From Chloranthus sessilifolius (Eukaryota; Streptophyta; Magnoliopsida; Chloranthales; Chloranthaceae), in NCBI GenBank assembly GCA_021018995.1, contig CM037595.1, positions 89,546,991 through 89,610,990 on the forward strand: a stretch of 64,000 nucleotides of DNA. The letters run 5' to 3'. The notes under the pieces are model-generated. The model had not been told where the DNA came from, made no database searches, and saw only the letters and a program-made list of their open reading frames with translations. The translations under genes were made by a program, and so were the position numbers. Positions 47,701-57,256 of this stretch are shown in pieces. Positions within the stretch are counted from its first letter, which is position 1; each line of letters starts with the position of its first letter.

Positions 47701-48041
47701 TTGGTGAGCATGTGATGGTTCGGGTTAGGCCTGAACGATTCTCATCGAGAATCGCGAAGGAGCTCCAAGCCCGCCGTGCCGGACCTTTTAGGATTGTGGC
47801 AAGGAGTGGTCCGAATGCATATGTTCTTGAGCTTCCTCAAGATGTGAGGGTTAGTTCAACGCTCAATGTGGGAGACCTAGATCCTTACCTAAGCTCAACC
47901 CCACCCCCTTGCAATCCTCTCAAACCGTCCTCTACTCATGAGTCAACCCAAACTTTGCAATCTATACCACCTCCTCCTCCAAAAGAACCTAAAAGAGATG
48001 TGATTGAGAAGATCATAGACGATCGTGTGGCTCCATAAGCC
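44709..48041 (+). pseudogene. Element B pol: protease, RT, RNase H, integrase (fossil)
   Basis: Protease has CRVIVDSGSCTNVVSTHAI (about 44830). RT has [13 protein letters not shown] and [10 protein letters not shown] (about 45870-45900). RNase H has [13 protein letters not shown] and [13 protein letters not shown] and ends ADALN. Integrase has HAGGVAGHFEWNKT ... CRTCQVSK (46870-47010), IVSDRDVKFTSYFW (47250) and YHPQTDGQTEATNRSL (47340). The C-terminus ends LNVGDLDPYLSS. No clear chromodomain is seen. Several interruptions. Confidence 0.85.
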
Positions 48042-48159
48042 GGAATCCGAAAATATATGGATCATTGAAGACGAAGTCCGCCGCCTAGACCCCGACATGC
48101 TTGATCGTTACCATGACCGTTCTTCATCGGTGATGAAGCCCTTTCGGTCTAGGGAAATT

Positions 48160-49285
48160 GACGGGGACGCCACCATCAAAGGCCTAGGATTCAGGCCGTA
48201 TAAGGTGTACCAGCGGCGGAAGAAGGGACAGAAGGGCCAAGGAACGTTAAGAACCACCGAAGAAAGGTCCTAGAGATCAGCCCAGGGGGCACCAGGTGTC
48301 ATCAGGCGACGGACGTCTGTAATACCAGGACGGACGTCCGGATTTTGGAGTGCTCACTGTTTTAGTGAACACGGACGTTCATAATATCAAGACGAACGTC
48401 CGGATTTTGGAGTGCTCACTGTTTAGTGAGCACGGGCGTCTGTGACCATCATAGATGTCTGTGACCTCCAGCGACAGACATCCGTGGAAATCCTCGCCCC
48501 AACGACTTAAGTGACGTATTTGTCCTTTTGTCCTTAGATTTTATTCTTTTGTGTCCAAGTGTAAGTTCCCACTTAGGGCAACATAGTATTTTTCTATTTT
48601 AGGGTATTCTCTTTGTAAATGCTACAAAGCACAATTTTGTAAGCCATTTTTGACACTTGGTGATTGATTAATGAGAATGCATTGCATTTTGGCTTGTGAG
48701 AAGCTTGAAGAGTGAGTCTTCTTCCCCGAGAGGGGTTTGGTGTGAGGCTAAGGGTGAGATGCCCATGTTAACTTTGATTTTCTCCTTTATATTTTGTGCT
48801 TATTTGATCTCCTACTTTCTCCTTGAATCTTTGGCATCTTCTTCTCCCCCTTTTAATAGATTTTTCCCTTTCCCAACCCTAGATCTAGAGTAACCTTGAT
48901 GTCCATCCTTATGGATCGAATCTAATCCTAACCAGTCGACCCATAACCGTTGTTGGACTCGAGCTTGCTCGATTTGAGTCATTAGCCGTTTCGATTCCAA
49001 AGCCCTAGCGAAGAGCTATCGATTCCCCCGCAAGCTACGATCTAACGCCCCGACCTAGATGAAGTGAGAGTTCTATCTCTCGGATCACCTCTTCCACCAT
49101 CCTAACGGATCTCGCACGTCGGATTGGACCCTACATGAATCAAAGCATGAACATCTAAGCGGAATCCCGAGAAACCCGAAGGTATCGCTTTAATTTGTGG
49201 TTGATTGCTTAATTAATTAGTTTAATTTTGGCAAAATCATCATATCATGGACATTCACGAATCTTAGGGTCGTTGTCTCGCGTCA
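48160..49285 (+). repeat. Element B 3' LTR
   Basis: 1126 bp, starting TGACGGGGACGCCACC after a TAGGGAAA purine tract and ending TTGTCTCGCGTCA. GTTAT follows as the right target duplication. Confidence 0.92.
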
Positions 49286-50600
49286 GTTATATTCCTTTAT
49301 GTCCCTTATAAGGTTTTGAGATTTGATCCTATGCAGGATCAGTTGGCAAGTGGCAGCCATTTTTAGCTATAAAAAAAATTGCATTCATCTAAATTTGGTA
49401 CATTAGCGGGTGGTTGCGAGAAACCATCTGGTGAGATGACAGGGATTCAGAGGACGCTGACACAGAGGGAAGTGCCATTGGAGGATTGTGGGACATGTGG
49501 CGAAAGGATCTTTAGAAAGGAGGATAAGTCAGTTCAGATGGGTGAGAGTGGGTCCTATACTAGTATGACTAAATTGGAAGTTGAGGCGGATGAATTTTCA
49601 CATGAAGGTGTACCCACGGATTCAATGGCACATGTTACAGAATCGAATGCAAATGAATCTTTTGCTCATGACACGGTGGCCAGGGCTCATGATGTCCCCA
49701 CGCCCACGTCACGTGAACTGAAGGCTAGGATAATGACGGAACTAGTCGGCCCGTTATGGCAATTAGTCCTGTTTTTTCTAATGACTTACACGTGGAAGGG
49801 AATGGAGCCGTCAAAAATATTGGGAGAGGTATGGCCACTGATTTTGAGGTGATGTTCAACTTGTCTCAGAAATCGGGTGGCTTGAATGCGAGCTTGGATC
49901 AAGTCAACAAAATTAATGCTTTGCAATATCCACAACCGGCAGGTTCTCCTCATTCGATGATGGGTACATGCATCTTCTCAGGTAAGGATTCTTCGGCCTT
50001 GGGCCATGAGGTATTATCTGATGTTGTTACTTCTGGGCAGGGTCATATTAGTTCTGAGCTGGATTTAGGTCTGATGGGGAGGGTTGGGTTAGAGTCTCAC
50101 AATTTAGGGCTTGAGTCTACTGCAACTAATGAATTAGATAAATTGCGTTTATTATATCGTAATTCTGGGAATGAGAGTTGTAATGAGCTGTCGAAATGTA
50201 GTCCATCTCCATTGAATAGATCTATACTTTGCAGGGAGAACCCTGATGTTTCTATTGCAGATTCAGTTGGGTCATCTACAGAGGAATATTCAAGCAAAAC
50301 AGTATGTAGAGAGTTGGTAAGGTGGTGGATAGACTGGAAGAGGGACTGTGGGATGAGCAAGGCAGTGATATTGAGAAAAATGAGTAGAAAACAGTTGAAA
50401 GAATTATTAGTATCGGAAAAGAACATGGAACGAGGAAGATTTGCGATCTGTGTTTGGGGTAATTAACAAAGGAAAAATAAAACTCTGGTGAGTAAAAGCA
50501 AAGGGAGAAGAGAATTAAAGAGTTTGAAATGGGGCTTATCCTATAAAAAGGATAAGAATGATGGGAAATAATGGGATTGCTCGTAATTACTGCTGAAAGG
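49286..50600 (+). pseudogene. LINE ORF1, C-terminal part
   Basis: Two open stretches (49379-49852, 49756-50466) in overlapping frames are hydrophilic and low in recognisable motifs (for example KSVQMGESGSYTSM, WWIDWKRDCGMSK). Position after the DUF4283 part and directly before ORF2 identifies them as the variable C-terminal region of LINE ORF1. Stops lie between the pieces, so the ORF is decayed. Confidence 0.65.
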
Positions 50601-50605
50601 GAGTA

Positions 50606-51037
50606 ATGGTTGATACGCAGGTGTTATCTTGGAATGTGAGGGGGTTGGGTCACTTGAATAAGAGGGCAATTGCGAAACAAGTGATCAAGAGTAATAAGTC
50701 AGCTCTGGTTACCTTGCAAGAGACGAAGTGGAAGGAAACTGATATTAGGAAGGTGTGCTCAATTCTTGGTGGCAATAGATGGGAATGGGTCAGTTTGGAC
50801 TCTGTGGGAGCTTCAGGAGGTATCTTGGTGGCGTGGGATAACTTAGTTTTGGAAGGTCTGGAAACAGAGGTGGGCAGGTTTTCGGTATAAGTTCTCAAAA
50901 ATAAAAGGGATGGGAGAGTTTGGGCATTTCACTGGAGTTTATGGTCCAGTGGAAGATGAGAATAAGGAGGATTTCTGATTCGAAATGGCTTGTATGGCGT
51001 CTAGATGGGATGCTCCTTGGTGCAATGCAGTCAGAAT
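50606..51037 (+). pseudogene. LINE ORF2, endonuclease N-terminal part
   Basis: It begins MVDTQVLSWNVRGLG and continues LVTLQETKWKETD and WVSLDSVGASGGILVAWD, the APE-type endonuclease that nicks target DNA during target-primed reverse transcription. The WNVRGLG and QETK motifs supply the metal-binding Asn and Glu. A stop at 50888-50890 precedes the continuation towards GVYGPVEDENKEDF. The hAT-type element inserts at 51038. Confidence 0.85.
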
Positions 51038-51686
51038 CAGTGTTCTTAAAGGCGGAGGGCACCCCGATTTAGCCATGGGCAGCTTCCTGGGCGGATTGGG
51101 TTTGGGGCACCTGCCTGGGTGGTCTAGGTGAACGTCTGGGCGGCTCGAGCGGCTGCCTGGGCCTTTTAAAGTCGAGGCGGGGCAAGGTAATTTATAAATT
51201 AACCGGCTTTTACCTGGTCGGGTCGAGTTATCAAAAGGTCGGGCATATGTTGGACACCACCCAACCCGACTGGTCGACGGCCCTTAAATTTTAAAGCCCT
51301 TATTGCCTAGGGATAATGCTCCTTACCGACATTTAAACACCAAAATGGTGTTTAAATGATCTTATACCACTAAAGTTAAGACTTTTAATCTCACACTGTT
51401 GAAGTGTGATTATCATTATTACACGTGGTGCACATCTGTGATCAATCTAAATTGTCCAAGTGGCAATCTATCACTGAAACATGTCTTAGCCCAAAGAAAC
51501 ATGCCTATAAGTCGATTTGAATCATACGATTGATGAGCCTATAAATGGATTTGAATGTTATATATATTTATGTTGAAATAAAGTATGTATAGCACTATAA
51601 GGGCGCCCGCTTGGGCGCCACCCGACAACTTTCGCCCGAACATCCACCCGACCGCCTGAACCCGCCCAACGACTTTAAGAACATTG
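51038..51686. mobile_element. Non-autonomous hAT-type element with 8-bp target duplication
   Basis: The terminal inverted repeats are CAGTGTTCTTAAAGGC on the left and, read inward from the right, CAATGTTCTTAAAGTC. The flanking 8-bp repeats are GTCAGAAT (51030-51037) and GTCATAAT (51687-51694), 7 of 8 identical. Size is 649 bp with no transposase ORF. The ends are GC-rich (GGGCGGCTCGAGCGGC) and the middle AT-rich. CA(G/A)TGTTCTTAAAG ends and 8-bp duplications fit hAT. Confidence 0.88.
51315..51560. repeat. Dispersed hairpin repeat, copy 2, inside the hAT-type element
   Basis: It matches 8905-9120. A perfect hairpin sits at 51330-51358 (CATTTAAACACC, loop AAAAT, GGTGTTTAAATG). Confidence 0.65.
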
Positions 51687-54205
51687 GTCATAATTAATCA
51701 CGAAAAACTTGGAGGGAAAAGGGATAGAATTGGTATAAGAGAGTTTGCGAATTTCGTCAGTATGTTTAGACTGGCAGAATTTGATATGCAAGGGGGGGTT
51801 GTATACCTGGTCTAACCTAGAGGATGTGCCTTCATTGAGTAGGTTAGATAGGTTTATGTGTTGTGGTGAATGGATGAATCTGTTCTCATATAGTATTCTT
51901 GAAGGGTTGCCAAGGCCTACTTCAGATCATATACCTATCATTCTCAAATGTCCTGTTAGGGATGGTGGTCCTACCCCCTTCAGATTTGAGAATGTGTGGC
52001 TTATGGATGACGAGTTCAAAATTAAACTTAGAGAATGGTGGAGAGATTCTCAAGTCCAGGGGAATGCGAAGACTAAATTGGCTAGCAAACTTAAATTGAT
52101 CAAGGAAAAAATAAAGTTGTGGAACCGTGAGAAATTTGGGAATGTGGAAAGGGTGGTGAAAAGTCCATTCTTAAAGAGATTAAGGTACTTGATAGTCAGG
52201 AAGAATCAAAAGCTCTTACCGAGAAGTTAGAAGCTTGAACTTCTCTTAAGATCCATTTTAATAAGAAATGCTTGGAAGAGGAAATTATTTGGAAGCAAAA
52301 ATCAAAACTGCATTGGCTTAAGGAGGGGGATAATAACACAGAAAAATTTCATATGGTGGCATATGCTAGGAGCAAAAGAAATTATATTCAAGTCTTCCAG
52401 TGGAGGGGAGAATGATAATGAATGTTGGGGAAATTAGTGAAGAGATAATTAAGTTCTACAAGGACTTATATAAGGAAGAGGTACAAAACAGACCGGTGTT
52501 AGATGGGATTATTTTCAAGATGCTTGGTAAAGTTCAGATGAATGGTCTTGAAGAAAAAATTTCTGAGGAAGTTAGGGATGCTATTATGAAGAGTGGGAAA
52601 AATAAATCCCCAGGTCTGGATGGTTTATAATGGAATTCTTCCAATGTATATGGGAGGATATTAAGGGTGAAATGATGGAGGTGTTTGCTGAATTCTACGA
52701 TCATGGTGAGATGGATCGTATTGTCAAATCTACTTTTGTAACCCTAATTCCAAAGGTTGATAATGCAGAAGAGATTAGGGATTTTAGATCGATTAGTTTG
52801 TTGGGTGGTGTGTATAAGATAGTCATGAAAGTGCTTGCTAATAGACTTAGAAAAGTTATGAACTCAATCATTTCTAATTCGCAAGGGCTTTTTATTGAAG
52901 GGAGACAGTTGTTAGATGTGTTTGTTACAGCTCATGAGGCAGTGGACTCGGTTAGTAAAAGTAACAATTCCGGAATTGTTTGGAAAATTGATATGGAAAA
53001 GGCATACGATAGAGTGCATTGGAACTTTCTTTATTATATGATGGGAAGAATGGGTTTTGGGGATAGATGGAGAGGGTGGATTCAAGGATGCATCTCTTTT
53101 GCGTGGTTTTCAATTCTGTTAATGGTGCTCCTAAGAGGTATGTTAATGGTGAATGGTCTATTGTTGAAAGCTATTGAGTTACATAGAATGAATGGGTTTA
53201 TGATTACATTGTGTCATAAGATGACACAACAGTCTTTTGCAAGGATAGTTATGAGGAACTTCAGGAGATTAAAGACATCTTATCAATTTATGAAGCGGGT
53301 TCGGGTCAGAAAGTGAATCTACATAAGTCAAAGATCTCACGTATAGAGGTTGAGCAGTATAATCTCCAGAGATTTGCCGAGAATATTGGGTACCAAATAG
53401 AAATGATGTCGATTAGTTATCTTGGTCTAACTCTTGGTGTGGCGATCCTAAAAAAGAATCTGTGGCAACCGGGATTGCTAGGTTTGAGAAGAGATTAGCC
53501 ATATTGACTCTCATAAAAGCCACTTTATCCTCCCTGCTATTATTCTTTATGTCCATGTTCAAAGCGCCAGTTGCAATTGTTAAAAAGATGGAAAGAATTA
53601 TTAGGGATTTCTTATGGGAAGGAGGAAAAGAGGAGAAGAAATTTCACTGAATTAACTAGAAAACTTGTTGTCCGGATAAGAAAGATGGCGGGTTGGGTGT
53701 TCGGAGATCCGGGGTTACTAATAAAGCCCTTTTAGGCAAATGGTTATGGAAATTTGGAGAGAGTAGAGAAGAAAATCATCTGTGGTGGCAAGTAGTTAAA
53801 GCAAAGTATGGTGATTTGGCAGAAATTCAGAATTTGAGGAGATCTAGTGCAAGAGGTTCAACCTGATGGAAAAGCATATCTTCAGTCTGTGAGCAGTTTG
53901 TCAAAGTTATCAAATTTAGTTGGGGAAGAGGTGATAACATTAGATTTTGGGATGATGTTTGGTATGGGGATTTGAGACAAAGACAGATATCCAGAGATAT
54001 ATAGTATTGCAATTCGACAGTCTAGTTTTATTTATGATATGTATAAGATAGTGAACGATGTAGTGATGTGGGATGTTAGTCTTTGAAGAAACGTGGAGGA
54101 GGAAGAAGAGAGTTCCTTCATGTCTTTACTGCAGACATTACATGGCACTCATAGAAACTCAGTTCTTAGAGATCTACGCTTGTGGAGCCCTAGTAGTAAA
54201 GGAAG
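51687..54205 (+). pseudogene. LINE ORF2, endonuclease end and reverse transcriptase
   Basis: The endonuclease C-terminus shows LDRFMCCGEWMNLF and TSDHIPIIL with the catalytic SDH (about 51925). RT begins near SEEVRDAIMKSGKNKSPGLD (52590) with FVTLIPKVDNAEEIRDFRSI (about 52735) and WKIDMEKAYDRVHW (52980). The catalytic Asp-Asp pair is encoded at 53220-53225, followed by TTVFCKDSYEELQ; the expected RQGDPLSP-type motif before it is missing, so this part is internally shortened. Stops and frame changes are frequent (for example at 52628 and 53650). Confidence 0.85.
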
Positions 54206-55111
54206 TGATGCAGTAAAACACTAAAACCCTAGTTATGCAATTTTAAAATCAATTTGAGATTTAATTGAGCAACGGAGATATAAAAATTAATCTCAAAACA
54301 TATAAAATATTTGATAACTTTATTAGGGCACTTTAATTGATTCGATTAGCGTCCGTTAGCATATGAACTTCCTGATCTAGAAAATAGGTCAAAAGATAGA
54401 CTCTAGTTTCGATCTAGGTTAGGGCACCAAGCGACAATCTCGATGTTGTCTCTTGACTCCTCACTAGGATTTAAATCATTTAAGGCTCAAAGGGTTCAAA
54501 GGGAATCGACAAATTTGGGATAAGAATTTAGAAACAAAACCCCAGCAGCAATATAAAAAGAAAATGATATTTTGGATTTATGGATTTTCAATAGGAGAAA
54601 CAAACTAGATAAATTACCTGATAATAATCAAAAGATAAAATAGAAAAGATAGAAGATCCAAGGAATCACTCCAAGGAAGATAGTTGGCCTCATACCAAAC
54701 CGCACGCGAAAAGAAGAATAGCTCTTCCAAGTTTTGAGAGAATCACAGCCTCGAAGAAAACTTTGATAAAAGCGCTCAATTTGCACAAGCAATTTTCAAT
54801 AACCATTAACTACTCAAATTGTCATTACAATGCCCTTTTATAGGTAAACAACCCTAACTAATCATACATTCGAAATAACTTAGCAACTAAAACTGTCAAT
54901 TTGCGGACGCAACTCACGGACGTCCGTCCTGTGCTCATGGATGTTCGTCTCGTATTCACGGGCGTTCGTCGTGCACAAAACAGAAAGCCTCCCAATTCGG
55001 ACGTCTGTGCTTCAATTTTTCAGAACGCCCTCATTCTTCGGTTAGGAGCCTTCGTGATACTTTCGCCTTCGATAGACCATAGGCGGTTCTTTGAATAGGA
55101 TGTCCCCATCA
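54206..55111 (-). mobile_element. Solo LTR (gypsy, A/B/F-related) inside the LINE
   Basis: On the minus strand it runs from TGATGGGGACATCC (55111) to TTTTACTGCATCA (54206), 906 bp. The flanks are GGAAG (54201-54205) and TGAAG (55112-55116), a 5-bp target duplication with one difference. U3 has CACGGACGTCCGT-type palindromes (54905-55010). No internal region remains. Confidence 0.88.
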
Positions 55112-55888
55112 TGAAGGTTCTCAGCAAAATCCTTTTACAATTATCTTACTCAATCCGAGTCTCATAGGCCTAGTTGGTTTAAAATTTGGAAAGTCGATGT
55201 GCCATCTAAGAATAAGTTCTTTGGTTGGAGTGTGGTATAGGGGAGAATTCTTACAACTGATCAACTAAACAAGTGTGTGATGTGTCTCCAGGTAGAAGAA
55301 TTGATTAGTCATTTGTTGACGCATTGTTGGGTGGCTAAAGAAATATGGTCTCATATCCTTCAATTATTTGGAATGCAATGGGTTTTTCCAAGAGATTGTG
55401 GTGAGCTAATGGCAGCTTGGGATGGTGTCGCTCTTGAAGGGGAGGTGGGTAATTTGTGGGAGATAATGGTGTTTGCTGTGATGTGGGTGATTTGAAATTC
55501 AAGAAATCAAAGGGCGTTTGCTGTGATGTTGAATTTATTTATTATGAAGAAAGTTAAGGATCTGATGTTGAATTGGAATGGCTTAAGTGTTGGGAATTGT
55601 CAGATTGAGGAAGGGGAGAACGAAGCCGTTTGGAATAGCTTGCACCGCTAACGTTTTTTTCCCCCTCGCAGGTTGGATCTATTCTTAGGATTAGGTTAGA
55701 TTTTGGTTTTGGGGAGAGTTTTTTGTGAGTGGGAGTAGGTTCTTTTTTAGTCTGTTGGTATTAGTTTGTATAGATGTATAGGGGGTGGATTTTTCTTTTC
55801 AGTTTACTTGGCCTTCCAGCTCCTTGCTGGCTGCCCTGTTTGTTAGTTGTTTCTTATTTAATAATATCTCTTATTGATCAAAAAAAAA
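55112..55888 (+). pseudogene. LINE ORF2 C-terminus, 3' UTR and poly(A)
   Basis: It carries the zf-RVT region: WKVDVPSKNKFFGWS, then CVMCLQVEELISHLLTHC and WSHILQLFGMQW (55275-55385). The 3' UTR is T/G-rich and ends TCTTATTGATC followed by the A run at 55880-55888. A target duplication was not matched to the 5' side. Confidence 0.82.
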
Positions 55889-56828
55889 CAAAGAAACATA
55901 CAAACTGAAAATGAGAACTCTTGTGTCATTGACACCAAACAGATGTTAAATGAGTAAAATAGGGAATGCATCCATTCCAAGTAAAGAGAAATACTAAAAA
56001 GATTAAAAACTAGGAAATGACAAACTTGATCCCATGCTCATTAGACGTGTGTTCCTCAGATTCACTCAGTGTGGTTATTGGTGTTACAGTCCTACTTATC
56101 ATAAACAAGTTAAAATCTGCGGATGTCACATTTCTTGGATCCACATATTTCTTCTGAGGGGCTGTCCATACACTTTGACATTCAAAGTATACTCTTGTCC
56201 ATCCCTGTTCCCTGAACTGAGGACGTCCTCCGTACCAGTGTTACACCTATTCCTACGAGTGATCTCGTAGTACCTCTACAACAATAATACATTTAAAGGA
56301 AGAAAACTGATCAATAGGTTCATGAACCTCTGTCTGTCCACCAGCGTCATCCGCAGCTGAATATTTTGTCCCTCTATCTCCAGAGCTTCCAAATGCATTG
56401 CATAAAGGTAAGTGTTCACGTACAACTCATCCTACATCTCAGTTCGTCAATTTCTCACCTGGTTATCATCAATTTGCTCTATCCATAACCCCTACCCCCA
56501 TATCTAACTCTTTTAAAGATGTCGTGTCTCACTTTGGTTGGGAAAAAGTCATAATAGAAGAGATGTCTATACTCTTTTAGACCAGACATGAGAATTGTCT
56601 GATCTCCTAGATTAAAAACTTCGTGCAAGATGTCGATGGGTTTATACCATGAATTCCTTGCTGATGGGATTATGGGGTGTCCATGGGCCGAGCTTGGTTT
56701 GGGTCGTGCCTAAGTCGGCCCAATTATTAATCGAGCAATACTTGGCCCAAACATGGTTCAATTAATAATTGGGTCAGGTGGGCTGGGTTGAGATTTATAA
56801 AGCCCAAACTGCTTCATTAAAGAACTAA
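55889..56828. other. Spacer; no supported gene
   Basis: It contains weak open stretches on both strands that I do not recognise, and a GGGCCGAG/GGTCAGGTGGGCTGGG low-complexity block near 56690-56810 of the kind found in short plant DNA elements. Confidence 0.5.
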
Positions 56829-57006
56829 AATACACCGAGGTAGATTGCCACTTTATAATGGAGAAAATGAAAACGAATGAGTTTTGTACTCCACAAGTTG
56901 TTTCAGAAAATCAACTAGCTGACATTCTTACTACAGATGTTGTGAAGAATAGATTGGAAGGTATTACAGACAAGTGGGACACGATAGATATCCATGCTCC
57001 AACTTG
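56829..57006 (+). pseudogene. Ty1/copia RNase H tail (fossil)
   Basis: KYTEVDCHFIMEKMKTNEF, then ENQLADILTTDVVKNRL and KWDTIDIHAPT, are the last residues of a copia pol protein. It is a fragment, with no other copia domains to its left. Confidence 0.75.
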
Positions 57007-57178
57007 AGAGGCAATATTGGTGTAGTAGGATATTACTGGATGTGTGTAGCAGTCTTTAAATGGTTATCGAAATATACAATAACCATTTAAAGGCTACTAC
57101 ACACACCCAGTAATATCCTGCTACACACCAATATTGCCTCTCAAGTTGGAGCAAGGATATCTATCGTGTCCCACTTGT
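56970..57178. repeat. Large palindrome of two facing copia 3' ends
   Basis: The left arm is 56970-57067 and the right arm 57079-57178, with an 11-bp loop. The arms are about 94% alike by eye. Each contains the pol end, AACTTGAGAGGCAATATTGG and the first bases of an LTR. Confidence 0.9.
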
Positions 57179-57201
57179 GTGTGTGTGTGTATATATATAT
57201 G

Positions 57202-57253
<52 letters not shown>
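57176..57253. repeat. (GT)n(AT)n microsatellite
   Basis: GT repeats pass into a long AT run, directly against the right palindrome arm. Confidence 0.93.

Positions 57254-57256
<3 letters not shown>

Larger units (their letters stand above)
18366..49285 (+). mobile_element. Element B: Ty3/gypsy LTR retrotransposon split by element D
   Basis: It has paired LTRs (18366-19480 and 48160-49285) flanked by identical GTTAT repeats (18361-18365 and 49286-49290). The internal region is interrupted by the 24-kb element D inside gag. B's own sequence is about 6.9 kb, a usual size for a chromovirus-like gypsy. By eye the LTRs are roughly 92-93% alike, which suggests an age of a few million years at common plant rates. 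It is broken, with several reading-frame interruptions. It is of the same family as element A. Confidence 0.92.
13089..55888 (+). mobile_element. L1-type LINE, split by five insertions
   Basis: LINE sequence is present at 13089-14360, 18283-18365, 49286-51037, 51687-54205 and 55112-55888, about 6.2 kb in all. ORF1 has a DUF4283-like domain. ORF2 has the endonuclease, reverse transcriptase and a C-terminal zf-RVT region. A poly(A) run closes the element at 55880-55888. The segments between are younger insertions: composite F, gypsy B (with its own nest), a hAT-type non-autonomous element, and a solo LTR. Each has target duplications, so the LINE borders are exact at those joins. At the F and B joins the LINE frame continues once insert and one duplication are set aside (GTNGGGVVNGENRG across F). 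ORF1 and ORF2 carry stops and shifts, so the LINE is inactive. Confidence 0.85.

Noticed and set aside
56160-56400. Minus-strand open stretch (LEALEIEGQNIQLRM) as a gene
   Set aside because: Short, interrupted and without a recognised domain or convincing splice sites.
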